From positions 14,326,067 to 14,390,066 of the forward strand of contig NC_049996.1 in assembly GCF_000003815.2 (NCBI RefSeq): DNA of 64,000 bases, read 5' to 3'. Below the pieces are notes generated by a model. It was not told the DNA's origin, ran no database searches, and saw nothing but the letters and a program-made list of their open reading frames with translations. The stretch comes from Branchiostoma floridae (Eukaryota > Chordata > Leptocardii > Amphioxiformes > Branchiostomatidae). Positions within the stretch are counted from its first letter, which is position 1. The number at the start of each line of letters is the position of its first letter. Below, one piece after another: positions 37,201 through 48,965 of this stretch. Position numbers and translations under genes: made by a program.

Positions 37201-39491
37201 ACGCAAGATAGCCGACTTTCAAAATGGCGGTGTCGCGTCCACCGACCAACCGTTGTCCAAGGCGATCGCGGCGTCCTTAGCAACAAAATGGCCGTCAGTA
37301 AAGAGCGCACTCGATGATGAAGACATCAAGACGGGTGCATGTGCAACAGGCGGAATTGATCTATTCTCAAGACCATTTGCTAAAAGCGTGGAAAATAAAG
37401 CCAAAAGTTTGAGCCAAGACTTGACGAAGTGGGTCGAGACTCATGGAGGGGCAAGAGGAGATGGTGGCGTTGCCAAAAACAAGAAAACAAAAGAGATGGC
37501 GCCCCGAGAAGTGACAATGGCAAAGAAGAAGATGGCCGCGAGGATACCGGTGTTTCTCTCGGCGAAGGAGGCGGGCGCGACCGAAGAGGCTCTGAGGATT
37601 GCGTCGGAGATTGCCGAAGAGAGCCCGATCAAGACGACGCTGTGTGCGAAGCTGTGCTTCCAGTGCGGCGCCCTAAGATCGGCAGGGGGCGTTGCTAAAC
37701 TTCGGCGATGCAACGGCTGTGGCATAGCCATGTACTGTTCACGGTAAGTGATTCTACCACTGTGCTGCACAACATTCTAGGGCACATCCGAAAATAGTTT
37801 CATGAGGTTGGTAGATCATAGGACATAAGAGTTTTCTTTAACACAACCAGTGTTCTCGCCGCAAAACATGCAAAAGCGCCACCTACATCGGCTACAAATA
37901 GCGGCGAGAAGCAGAACTCCAGTTAGAAGCTCTGAGGAAGATGTCTGACAGACATCGAAACGTCAGCAGGTGAGAAAAACCGGTTGTGCTAAAGAAAACT
38001 CTTATGTCCTATTCTAGGGTACAGTCTAGATTATCCCAGGGAATATTCTTGGTAGGGGCATAGTCTAGGCTGCTACACCAGTATGGCTATTACGTCAACA
38101 CCAGGGTCATGAACAGTGAACAAACTGATAAGACGGTTCACGACTTGAACCACACATACACAGTGTCATGCCCTGTGGATAATATGTCTTTGGAACAATA
38201 ACTATGTCTACGTGTATGAGAGCATACCAGGAGCGCACACAGTGCTGAAGAAATGGGCTACCTGCGACGCAGATCCGTTTACACGAGGTTGGGCGGCGCC
38301 GCAGACTCCCCGCAGAGCGTCGTAAGTCACCTCCGGAGGTGCCACACTGCGTCGCGCCGCAGCGCGTCGTTTTCGCTTTCCCCGTGTAAAAGCGAAAACG
38401 ACGCGCTGCAAATTGTTCGGTTGACATTTCCTTGAGCTTCAATGATAGCATCGGCATACAATAAAATCGGCAGCAAAGAAGGCTGCCCGTTGAATGTCCA
38501 TGCCCGGCGCTGCACGTATGCGCAAGTAGACAACAAAAATCATCATCTGTCAAATGAACAACAACAACAGAACTTGTTTTATGATCCCGCCATTTTGAAA
38601 ACGCGCGTTGTTAGATGTCACGGCGGGTCACCAGAGTTCACGGCAACGCGACGCACTGTGGTGTGTCGCGACGCGCTGCGGCGCGCCCCAGGGTTGTGTG
38701 TAAAACGACAACTATCCTACGTCACTGTCCTAGGACAAACGACGTACGTCGTTCAAAGTGCCTCGTGTAAATTGGGCCATAGTCTGGGCTGCTACACCGG
38801 TATGACCATTACGTCAGCATCAGGGTCTTGAACAGTGAACAAACTGATAAGACGTCTCACTACTTGAACCACGCATACGCAGTGTCGTGTATTGTGGAAA
38901 ATATGTCAAAGGTGGAGACACATGAGACAAAGAAAAATACGTCCCAACAGGTAACAAGCGTAAGTCAAGTACTGTTTGCAAGTTGTAGTCCTTCTTTGAG
39001 CTTGCGCATTCAAAGTTCAAATCCTGAATTGGCCTATACAGTTGTGAAATTCGATGCTGCATAACATACCAGTATATAGTCTATATCATACACGGGTATA
39101 TTCTGGGTAGGGGTATAGTCTGAGCTGCTACAATGGTATGGATGTCATTTCAGCACCGAGGTTGTGGATGGTATACAAAGCGTTTAAATGCACTGATTAT
39201 GCTTATAATCAGTGAAAGGAGCAGTTCTTTAAAAGACCCATTTTGACAACACAAAATACTTTATATAGCTATTTAATAACTGAAAGGTGTGAACTATTGT
39301 TCTGGGCTTGTCTGGTCAAAAACACAAGGCAGTACGGATAATTGTATCATAAAGGGTGTACAGTATGCCATTTCTAATCTTCTTGTTGTTGTTTCAGTGC
39401 TTGTCAGCAGAAACACCGACGCCAGCACAGGCCCAAGTGCCGGACCCTTGTCTGCAACAAGGACAAGTTTGTCGTCTACATACAGCTGTAA
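34244..39491 (+). CDS. MYND zinc-finger protein 1, large coiled-coil protein
   Basis: A single 3500-bp exon (34244-37743, phase 2) plus a last exon (39398-39491) encode about 1197 residues. The start follows an acceptor-like CAG at about 34198 and a probable untranslated exon near 33313-33370. Residues 1 to about 310 form an unrecognised globular region. After it come an acidic stretch, a predicted coiled coil (about 365-490, with EVDLLQELKETQQELEEKK) and a Ser-rich disordered part. Two copies of a roughly 45-residue repeat follow (SREIRHCLDGTVD..VYSEDK..HKRYRI). The C-terminus is a MYND finger split by the intron: CFQC, CNGC, then YCSRACQQKHRRQHRPKC, with all zinc ligands in place. MYND fingers bind proline-rich partners in transcription and signalling. 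There is no SET domain, so a lysine methyltransferase role is not supported. Its C-terminus is paralogous to the minus-strand gene at 61199-64000. Confidence 0.8.
37818..38012. mobile_element. MITE-like foldback element, family member 2 of 3
   Basis: Terminal inverted repeats of about 33 bp (left begins ATAGGACATAAGAGTTTTC, right ends with its complement) enclose the core 'cctacatcggctac..tagcggcgagaagca'. The core also occurs at 20940-21175 and 44356-44564. Confidence 0.75.
38359..38409. repeat. Perfect 21-bp inverted repeat, 9-nt loop
   Basis: The left arm 38359-38379 (GCAGCGCGTCGTTTTCGCTTT) is 21 bases, of which the first are GCAGCGCG; the right arm 38389-38409 is its exact complement. 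It sits in a CpG-rich insertion inside the MYND gene 1 intron. Confidence 0.8.
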
Positions 39492-41557
39492 TCAACCATA
39501 ATGTACACCACATTTGTTTTGCCCCTAACACGTTTTCTTCTCAAGGACAACCCATGTGATAGACATCTTTCTGCATCACATTTTTCTGTATCACACTTAA
39601 TAGAAAAATTCTGTAACCTTGGATTACAGTAGATTTTGTAAATTTGCAGTGGTTTTATGTTCACGGTTTTTAGACAACACCTGAAAAGTCTGTTAGAAAT
39701 GCACTTAGTGCGCCTTACCTTCCTTCTAAAATCAATGAATACCCCCCGAACACAAAGTCCCCCCAAATCTAAATGAATTTACTATACCATACCATTTGCC
39801 TTGCAGATAAGTTTGGGACATCTGCTAAAAGGATAGTGCGGCAACTATACATTACTAGCTTATGTTGCATTTGAACAGCACCAGCTACTTGTATAGTGTA
39901 TTCAATTATCAAAGTTATAGCAAAGTCAACAAAACTCAGAATCCAATGCCAACATGTATGTAAGAACAGAGTAGAATGTCAAAATATCATGATCATGATG
40001 ATTCCAACACATTTGCTGTGTCTATTTGTGTCAATAAAATTGTGAAAAATCCACCAGTCCTATGTGTGTTAGTGTTCCAGAACAGATACTGTAATATCTT
40101 CATCTTTGTTTTGCCATTTGCTTTAGGATTTGATGATAGCACATGCAAACTTTGGCAACATGTTGAAGATTGAAAACATTCCATGGCAACGGTAGAAAAA
40201 CCTTACAGAACTAACCCTAAGGTTTCACAATTAACAGTAGATGTACGAGAAAGTGATAGACGGTTATATTCAATTTCTCTGAACGATTCTCAGCAACTTT
40301 TACTTTCCAGCTTTATAAAGCAGACCTTTGCAAGTAGCCATTTGCTTAAGACAACGGCACTCTAGCAAGAAGTAACTACAGTTCCCATGCAAGATGCTTA
40401 TAGGCAACAGTGTCACTTATTAGGTACGTATGTCTGCTAGCCTAAAGTACTTGGCCACTGATGCCACATCTTTTTATTGGCTCTCTTGTTGAATTACTGG
40501 TGAACAATCCGACGCTGGAGGCAAAGGTCTTCTGCTAGCCAGAGGTAGATTTTCTTCCAGAAGGAAACACAGAAAAGACAGAAAATGAAGCAAAATGATT
40601 AGAATGAAAGTATTTAGTCAACGAGCAGAGAAATAGTCTGCTAAAATCCTTAAAAAACTAACTTGAAGATTCTGATTGATCCACACATAAAGATTCCATA
40701 CTAGAACTTGGAGCAGACTCTGTTGTTGTTTATTTGCAGCACACAAGCGACAACACCAAGGGAAGCAGTAGATGATATCAAAAACAGAAAATCTGTACAT
40801 ATTGGGCCATTTCCAGGTATTGCCCCTTCACCATGTATTGTTCTTGTAGTTGAAATGTCCAGATAGATAACTGAAGTATTCAAAATGGTCCTAAGTATGA
40901 TAAAAGGAAGTTAGGAATTAAATGAATATCATTTAAGTCCTAACTTACCTAACATTTTGGATACTTTGGAGTAACAGTTAGGCCAAATATATAGCCCTGA
41001 AAAGTTGTCTCTAATCATGGGTCAACAACTTTACTCTGGGCTCTTTCTTAAAAATCAATGCATAGTAATTTTATGCCATGTTGCTTTTGCATTCCATTGC
41101 TTTTGGGCAAACCTGTCGTAAAAACTTGTCTTTATTGTTTGTCCTGGACATAACAAAAGTGAAAGGTACCAAACTTGGCTCTCTATTTGCAGTTTGTGTG
41201 AGATCTATTAAAACTTACGTCACCTGAATAGCAACCAAAAATGTGTCAGAAATTCCAAAGTTCTTACTAAAATGTTCATTCAAACATTTCTGTCAAATGT
41301 TAATACATAATTCCATGCCTTTTTGGAGCTTCATGCTTGGTGCAATGACATTAGGCTTGTACTTCCTTGACAAGTAAAGTCAAGATATTACTTGTACTTC
41401 CTTGACAAGTAAAGTCCCATTTTGTTTTCAGTTTGACACTTAAAACCAGAATCAGAAGCATTTATTTACAAACAGGAGTTTGAGCTTGTGTTGTGGGGAG
41501 CATGTTTGGGCCGAACCATTGCTGTTTGAGGGGAGACAAGCATCTGCAGTTGGATCC
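39492..41557. other. Intergenic spacer between convergent genes
   Basis: MYND gene 1 (+) ends at 39491 and OLA1 (-) at 41558. TTTATT at 41461-41466 (AATAAA on the minus strand) lies 92 bp past the OLA1 stop and is its likely poly(A) signal. The rest is AT-rich with no gene or clear repeat. Confidence 0.5.
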
Positions 41558-44500
41558 CTACTTCGCCTTTTTGCCGCCTTGTGTCGGAGGGTTGAACTTG
41601 AAGAAGATAATGTCACCATCGTCGACGATGTAGTTCCTTCCCTGTTGCCTGTACTTTCCTGCAGACTGTAGATTGGAAAATAAATCAGACCAAAGTCAAT
41701 GACATTTGAATGAACTTGAAACTGTAAGCACATAGAATTGATTCTAAGATCATGTGTATGTTCTGTGTAATCTGAAATTCTGAAAAGTGAGCTGTATTTA
41801 GTCCTTAACAAATTTTTGAGGGCAAGGTGTATGTTGGAATGTCATGTATCTGTATGATGCGCTAGTTTCAGTCATGACCAAATTTCTTTATTTTCTAGCG
41901 GTCTTTGAGTGTTGTAATCTGCAAACCATGGATGCTTTGTTTGTTTCAGAATTCAGTCTTGGCCAAAATTCCTGTAGACTGTAGATTAGAAAATAGATTA
42001 GAACATGGAGATTATTATATGCCAAAAGCAGTTACTCAAGCAACTGGATATGATTTTGGACACGGTCAGACGTTTCAAACAACCATCCGGTGTCTTTACT
42101 CGGTGAAACTGTCTGAAATGTCTGACATAATTATCCAGTTGCTTGAGTAACTGCTTTTTGGTGTACCTTATTAGCCTGGAATCCAGCCGTATTGTGCTTT
42201 GGTCGCTCCCCTGAGGTTCGCTTCCTGCCAATACGACTGGCCTTCGTTACCATTCGAACGATCGGCATTTGAATATTCGCAGATTTTATCTGCGAGATTT
42301 ATGTTTGGCTGTTAGCTCCAAGTTTACAGTTTGTAATCGAACGGAACACTACTTCTATCTTTCCCGCGAACTTTTCAGTATCACAACAACAGATCACGCT
42401 AGAAATAGCGCCTCGCGATTGGTGTTCTTCTCTCAGAGGTCATCCAATCAGCAAAGAGAAACAAATATGAATATTCATGAGTCTCCTCATTAGTGACGTA
42501 AGGGCCAATCGTTCCAATCGTAACGAATGCCAGACGTGTTCGCACAGGAAGCAGAGCGACCAAAGCACAACACGGCTGGATTCCAGGCTAGTACCTTATC
42601 ACCTGCATGTCTAACCTTAATAACCCTGTCACATTATCCACGATCTTCGGGCGTATCGATGGAAGATCGGCCATATTTAAGATCGACAGAGGGTTCCTCG
42701 TATTTTTCACCTGAAAACCGTCCCTGTCACATATAAGCCATACTATGTACCTTGTACAACTGTTGTGCAATAAAGTTATTGTCATAAGCGAGACTCAGGA
42801 GATTGCCCCAGCACCATTGTCCGATCGATTTCAGTCAAATGTGACAGGGGTGTTATCGACGTACCAATAAGTTGAAATTTAAAAGATTTGATATTTGACC
42901 TTGACCGCTGCTTCGTTCCCCTCCTCCTTGAAGTCCTCAAACTTCATGACCTCCGCCATGATGAACCCCTTCTCCATGTCGCTATGGATCCTCCCTGCCG
43001 CCTGGGGGGCCTTGGTGCCCTTCTGGATGACCCAGGCCTTGACCTCATCAGGCCCGCAGGTGAAGAAATACTCCAGGTTGAGGGCCTTGAATCCATCCAC
43101 GATGATCTTGTCCAGGACACTGCAGACATTCAGATTCAGCTTTATTGGTTCTTGGCATGGCAAATGACATTATAAATGCCACATGAAATGTGCCAAAGAA
43201 TTACATTCCATAATATCCTAAAAGTTGTTACAATTCACAAACATACATAATCACATTTTGTTTAAAAAACCTAGACACTGGATTAAATATAGCAGTGGCA
43301 GAGAGACAAGTGGACATAACTCTATTAGCAAACAATAACGTACGTAGAACATACAAGAAAAAAGTAACTGCATGTATATTCTGTACAGACGCAGTACAAT
43401 TGCCACAGAATCGCCATCTTGATAGAGCAATAGAGACATAGTGTGAAAAATTCAAATGAATATGACAAAGTCTATAACACCTTATTGACAAGATTCTTGA
43501 GATATTTGTTTTTTTTTCAATGTCCTAACCCCAAAAAATTGCTGGTTGTTTTTACTCAAGAATTTCAAAATGCTGTGTATAGTGCAGTTCTTTTAACATT
43601 ATTTTACCACATGGTCATAAATGTAACTGATGCATATAAGCCTGACACAAAAAGTTTAAATTTTGGAGAACAATGTTACATCATCTATTACATTAGGTAA
43701 TATGTCACTGGAAAGCTTGTTCATTATTCTTTGCAATGATACCCCATTCAGTAAAAGTTGGTTAACAACCATGGCTGTTTTTGTGAGTGGCTTACAAAAA
43801 AGTGCATACATTTCTCCTTAACACGTTAATGAAGGTTAGACATCCAGGTAAACAATATTCAAATACAAGCCAATCTCTACAACTGGATAAAAAAAACGGA
43901 TATTTACTTCTGGACGTTTCGAGTGACATCCATCACTCTTCTTCAGCGTCACTAGAATGAACTAGCAGAACAATTCAATACAAGTACAGCTAACTTTCAA
44001 AAAATGTTCTTAAAACATAATATTGTAAACAATTATGAAATATCCATATTAATGTTAAAAGAATACATCACTAAACATGGTACATTTGTATATTGATGAA
44101 CACTGACCTTGTTGCGCCCACTTCCTTCGCATACTTTTCTCGTTCTTCGTCTGTCTCCATTTCCAGCATTTTCAGCTCGAAGGCAGCACTGAACGGGATC
44201 GCTCGCGCACCCTTGTCGTTTTCATCAATCCACTGCTTCATCTTCACAAGCCTGAGATAGAAAAATAATAATTTCATGCTTGATGGAAACAAAGAGTTTT
44301 AGTGCTCAACATAACAGTTGTGCTTCCGAAAATCGTTTCATCAGGTTGGCAGAATATAGGATATAAGAGAATTCTTTTTAAACAACCAGCAGTTACTTAC
44401 ATTTACATGTCGAAGCTTCTAAAAGCACCACCTACATCGGCTACATATAGCGGTGAGAAGCAGAACTCCAATTAGAAGCTCTGACGAAGGTGTCTAAGAG

Positions 44501-47500
44501 ACATCGAAACGTAAGCAATGTAAGTAACTGCTGGTTGTGTAAAAAGAATTCTCTTCTATCCTATAACAGTTGTGTATTGTTTTAAAGTGCTTATAAGACC
44601 AATTTTTTCTATCAACTTCAAGAAGAACAGTATCATTAATAAGTATGAGCTTGGATGATTTGAAGTTCAATAATATTAGAAGGGAGTATATTTAGCACAA
44701 ATGTCTATGATCTGGGAATATATCAATTACGGTATTATTGAATTTAATCGGACAAATGTTTTTCTTTTATATTATTGGGGACACAAGCACTTTAGGTTGA
44801 AGACTTTGGGTTGAATCTCAGCATACGGAGTCTCCGAATACCGAGCCATGCTCAGCCTCACCACTTGTTTTTCTTGCGGATGTAGTCCTTCTCCGACAGG
44901 TTTATCAGATAGATCATCGGCTTGGAGGTGATGAGAAGATGTTTGTTCAGGATCTCGATCTGTAAACAAATAAATAAACAAACAAACAAGACAATCAGAG
45001 ATGGCAGACGTCACCCCTTTACCCATATTGCTTTGCAGTTCCACAGACAAGTTCAGTTCAGTTCATCCTTTTGTGTACAAGGTGCCACGAACCACAGACA
45101 AAAGTACCAACATTGTGTAGGTATGGCAGTGAATTGTATGTCTTTTCAATAATTCAGTATAAGGTAATCTAATGGAAAATCTTAAGTCTATTTCCAGGGT
45201 CTTCTATTTTTCCCAAAGAAACACATAAAATTTTACATATAGTATTCAATAGCAAAGCATGATCAGCATGCATGACTTCAAGGTACATTGAGGTATACAT
45301 GTATGTACTCTGACTTTTTCAGACCGTTTCAGAAAATTCCTAATTTTCAAAGACAAACAAAGTGACAGTAGCTTACCTCTTGAGCACTCCATTCCACAAA
45401 GCGAACAGGTTTCTTCTCTTCCGTTAGGAGGGTCTGAACTTTTAGTAAACATTCCTGCAGCAAATAGAGACACAAACACTTCATGATAACAGATTGAAAT
45501 TAACTGTAAAATGCCTTCAACCTGATGCCATAAACCAAACACTGTCACATCACACATCTTGACATTAAACAACACTGTGGATCAAAATTGAACTCCAATT
45601 TCAGATGAAAAAATTTTGATTACCCAAATTTTTTACCAACACAGATGACAACAACTTTTTAAGTTGTAAAACGATAGTCTTAAAATAATAAAGAAAAGAA
45701 CACTGAATACTGTAAAAAGCATCATTTTCTTGTCTCTTCATGACTGTATGTGCTACGGTAAGGTTTGAATTTCTGTTTGTCACTCAAGCAAGGAAGCTCC
45801 CTCTTCTGAGAAAGAAAAGAACTGCACCTTACAGGAAGACAGTAAAGTGGCAAACCAAACAGGAACAGAAAGTCCAGCACAACCAAACGTTTCCGCTTCA
45901 GAAGAGAACAACAGAAAAACAGGCGTTTTTTTACAGTACTCACGTATTCCGGTCTCTGTTGCTTATTCCCCCCGCGAATGCATGTCTTCTCCATCTTGGA
46001 GACTTGCGATTCCGCATATTCGATATCCTTCATCCTCACCTCGTCATGGATGATTTCCATGTCGCGTACGGGATTGACGTCCCCCTCGACATGCGTTACA
46101 TCGTCATCTTCGAACGCTCCTTTTTTACGGAGAGAACACAAGGCTGTTAATACTTACATATTCGGGTCTCTGGCTCTTGGTTTGTTTGCTGGTTTTCTCC
46201 AGTTTGGAGACCCTGTCATTGAGGTACTCCAGGTCTTTCATGCGGAGTTCCTCCCAAATGGTTTCCATGTCACGTACAGGGTTCACGTCTCCGTCCACAT
46301 GAACTATGTCCTCGTCCTCAAAAGCTCCTTTTGGTTTGGGATGAAGACAGGGCATTGAATAACACAAACCATGACGAAAGTACATGTAGGTGTCCTCTCT
46401 CTATTTGTTTATTATTGTTTGTTTAAAGTTGTTTTACTTAGATCGCCATTATTTAGTGGTACACAGTTTGGTTTCTGTTTACGATACAATCAAATGACAT
46501 GTAAAAGAGCAAAAACTATTTGTAAACAGAAAGTCCAGCACGGGGTTCACATCTCCGTCCACATGCACTATGTCCTCGTCCTCAAAAGCTCCTTTTGGTT
46601 TGGGATGAAGACAGGGCATTGAATAACACAAACCGTGACTAAAGTATATGTAGGTGCCCTCTATTTGTTTATTATTGTTTCTTTAAATTTGTTTTACTTG
46701 GATCTCCATTACATGTAGCGGTACACAGTTTGGTTTCTGTTTACAATACAATTAAGTGACATGCAAAAGAGCAAAATGCAGGAGAGGTCAGAGGTCATCA
46801 TTGAGTTCTCTACCATGAAATGCTTATGTCAGAGTAATGAGTAACAAACATGTCTCCATTCCTGAGAAGTTGCCAAAAAAATAACATAAATATACCAAAA
46901 GATGATTTATGTTTATGGACAAACTTTGTCACAAAGCCTCAGGAGTGGAGGCACTTTTTAACAGTAAGGCTTGAAGGAATGCTGCTCCTACTTGTCATAT
47001 GGAAGATGGCGTCCGTTGCCTTGATGTGCGACAGGAAGGCGTTTCCTAACCCTTGACCTTCGTGTGCGCCCCTAACCAGTCCTGCTATGTCCGTCACTAG
47101 CAGGAAGGCTGGCACTTTGCTGGAGAAAAGAGAGAAAGAAATGTTTCTAAGTAATCCAGTTAGTTTTGAAGATATTCTGTATAACATCAGATGGTTTTAA
47201 ACAGGGCCGTCTCCAGCTTTGATCATGCTGTTGATAATTCTAGTTGTTAAAAAATATCAATTTCACATCATGAACTTTAGATTTTGGGGACAAATGAAGC
47301 ACATTTTTCGTGATGTAGCAAGCAAATTTCTATCCCAGGGTGGAAGGACAGGTCCTGGAGACAGCCCTAGCTCTAATCTACTAGTTTTGTACAAATGTAT
47401 GTGACAGTCTGATTAAAGGAAAATAAAGAAGTGCCATTCTAGTCCCGTACCTTGCAGGCTTGTGGAAGTCACACAACCAATGCCATCTGTCATCAGGTAC

Positions 47501-48839
47501 GGGTACCCTGCCTGAAATGGACGTTTCTTTGTGTTATTGGAAAGTACAAAAATGTATCAAGCAAAGATATATTTGTGAACTTCCAACTGAAACCATTACA
47601 GAAATGAAAAACCTTTGTATGATACCATGTCTTTAGAATGTGTGCTTTGTACATACAAACATACATGTATAACATTAGTTACAACAAAACTAGAATTACA
47701 ATAGAAGATGTACCGTGAATGAAAACATGTCATAATACTTCAGATGAATCATCAACACATTTTCAACATTACATACTTACTAAATAGCAAACAATTGTTA
47801 ATTTTAGTTTAACATATTATAAATTTGCTTATTAGAGATGCAGAAAAGATGTACTTACTCTCATTGGGGTCTGGAGGTAAATAGGAATTTCCAACATGAA
47901 AAAACAAGAAATATGTATGAGGCAAAATGATCATGAAGTTTTCCTATCTAAGCATGTCATCTGACAAAGAGTTACATCTGTTACTCATATACAACCTGCG
48001 TACTCATTCTTTAAAAGATTAATGCACATGCTAACATTCAATACACATTATCAAGGAACTCATCATCCTTTACAGCCTTGTTTTTTTTTTTACAGAATCC
48101 CCCAAATACTTGAATATAACAGTACTCATCTCTTAGCAGAGCAAGGCTATGTTGGTGCATGTAGTAGTTACAGCCTTGTTTTTTTCACAAGAATCCCCCA
48201 AGTAATTGAATATAACAGTAATAATCTTGTATTAGCAGAGCAAGGCTATGTTGGTTCATGTAGTAGTACTTAATTCTAGATGTTGTATATATCTCCTGGG
48301 AATACTGACCTATAGTGCAGAAGGGGAAGTTTTCCGCTGACGCCTGACTTTTTGTCAGCACGTTGAAGAACGTTGACTTGCTGTTGGGAGAAGAGAGGAA
48401 ACAATTACAACATTTTAGGGGAGACATGTTTTGTCCTTTAATACATATCAAAGATATCTACTATGACTTTGCAAAAAATGGAATATTCAATATTCAATCA
48501 TCAATGATTATATTTTATTTGAATATGATATACATACTACCCTTCAAATGTGATATGTATCTCCAAGCAGATGTTGGGTCCAACTCAGTATCTTAGGGAT
48601 TTTTTTTACTTCATGTTTTCTACAGAGAAGGTAAAGGGAAAAATTTGACATACTACAAAGACATGTAAAACACTAAGATAGGTCCTATATCTGCTTGGAG
48701 AACTATGTATCCTATAGTCAGCTTGACGTAATACTAACCCAACATTGGGCAATCCCACAATGCCCACTTTCAGGGATGTACCAACTCTCCCGATCAGTGG
48801 GGGTGGTTTGGGTTCTTCTCCCTTCTTCTTTGGTGGCAT
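41558..48839 (-). CDS. OLA1: Obg-like ATPase 1 (OLA1)
   Basis: OLA1/YchF is a cytosolic P-loop ATPase linked to ribosome and stress-response control. Minus-strand exons: 48739-48839, 48310-48380, 47859-47870, 47451-47511, 46992-47119, then one of 46158-46327 or 45944-46119, then 45377-45454, 44862-44959, 44108-44251, 42900-43119 and 41558-41665. All phases agree and give 396 or 398 residues (human 396). The protein begins MPPKKK. Its P-loop GLPNVGKST spans exons 1-2, DPNE lies in a 12-bp microexon, and DIAGLV is the G3 motif. NLSEKD, in place of the GTPase NKxD, marks the ATP-preferring OLA1 type. The TGS domain ([24 protein letters not shown]) fills the last two exons. The ATG follows an acceptor-like AG within 8 bp, so the 5' UTR is probably spliced; a donor-like AAG|GTATGA at about 51964 may end its first exon. 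Confidence 0.95.
42027..42155. mobile_element. Palindromic element; second copy near 30330-30440
   Basis: Arms of 24 bp (42027-42050 and 42132-42155, AGCAGTTACTCAAGCAACTG at the left) enclose 'acacggtcagacgttt'. A diverged copy at about 30330-30470 has the same order of motifs, continuing into 'tatcacctgaatgtctaacctt'. In this copy that continuation is displaced by the insertion at 42172-42590. Confidence 0.65.
42172..42590. mobile_element. Non-autonomous DNA transposon with target duplication
   Basis: Terminal inverted repeats of about 36 bp begin TAGCCTGGAATCCAGCCGT. They are flanked directly by GTACCTTAT at 42163-42171 and 42591-42599, a 9-bp target-site duplication (8 bp if one base belongs to the terminus). 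The element lies inside the older palindromic element, in the last OLA1 intron. No coding capacity. TSD length suggests a Mutator- or hAT-like mobilising transposase. Confidence 0.75.
44356..44564. mobile_element. MITE-like foldback element, family member 3 of 3
   Basis: The left arm ATAGGATATAAGAGAATTCT and the right arm with its complement flank the core 'cctacatcggctacatatagcggtgagaagca'. It lies in an OLA1 intron. Confidence 0.7.
45944..46119 (-). CDS. OLA1: OLA1 alternative exon A (176 bp)
   Basis: Acceptor AAAAAG|GAGCG and donor TAC|GTGAGT bound a phase 1-to-0 exon. It encodes [20 protein letters not shown], then [14 protein letters not shown] and [13 protein letters not shown]. It is the copy closer to vertebrate OLA1, keeping the basic RGG-K stretch. 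It encodes the start of the helical insert after the G3 region. It is used instead of exon B; including both shifts the frame. Confidence 0.85.
46158..46327 (-). CDS. OLA1: OLA1 alternative exon B (170 bp)
   Basis: Acceptor AAAAG|GAGCT and donor TAT|GTAAGT bound a phase 1-to-0 exon. It encodes [19 protein letters not shown], then [20 protein letters not shown] and [13 protein letters not shown]. Compared with exon A it is two residues shorter and lacks the RGG motif. The frame is intact and splice sites are consensus, so it looks functional. It lies only 38 bp from exon A. Confidence 0.85.
46541..46591 (-). pseudogene. Truncated third copy of the OLA1 alternative exon
   Basis: The first 51 bp of exon B with its acceptor (AAAAG|GAGCT) recur here, within a tandem duplication of about 264 bp (46277-46535 copied to 46541-46800). 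Homology stops after the codons for GDVN, so the copy cannot restore the OLA1 frame in its usual form. Confidence 0.75.
47860..47870 (-). other. OLA1: 12-bp OLA1 microexon (47859-47870)
   Basis: Between CTCCAG and GTAAGT only ACCCCAATGAGA is exonic. With one base from the previous exon it supplies D-P-N-E and the first base of the next Ser codon, which OLA1 needs between CTI and SRVPVPD. The listed start is one base inside the exon; exact bounds are 47859-47870. Confidence 0.85.
48068..48268. repeat. Two-copy ~105-bp tandem duplication in an OLA1 intron
   Basis: 'ttacagccttgttttttt..aatcccccaa.ta.ttgaatataacagta' and 'agcagagcaaggctatgttgg' occur twice in the same order with only small changes. 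Confidence 0.8.
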
Positions 48840-48965
48840 CTTTTACCTACAAAAATACAAAAAGCAACACAAAAAGGTGATATTTAAAAAAATGATAGCC
48901 CAACTGAACAGCTGTGATATGTATGACAGAAGGCTTAAAGTACACTTAAAGGTGCTCAATGTATT

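Larger units (their letters stand above)
37744..39397 (+). other. MYND gene 1 terminal intron with nested repeats
   Basis: The 1.65-kb intron that splits the MYND finger carries a foldback element (37818-38012), a perfect 21-bp-stem hairpin (38359-38409) and related direct repeats starting near 38058, 38777 and 39115 (each with 'tatagtct.rgctgctac'). The sequence between the first two repeats (about 38205-38770) is GC-rich and CpG-rich and looks like an insertion. Confidence 0.55.

Noticed and set aside
41938-41990. Second copy of the OLA1 last-exon boundary
   Set aside because: Only about 35 bp of intron-side sequence resembles 41655-41690 and no coding part is present.
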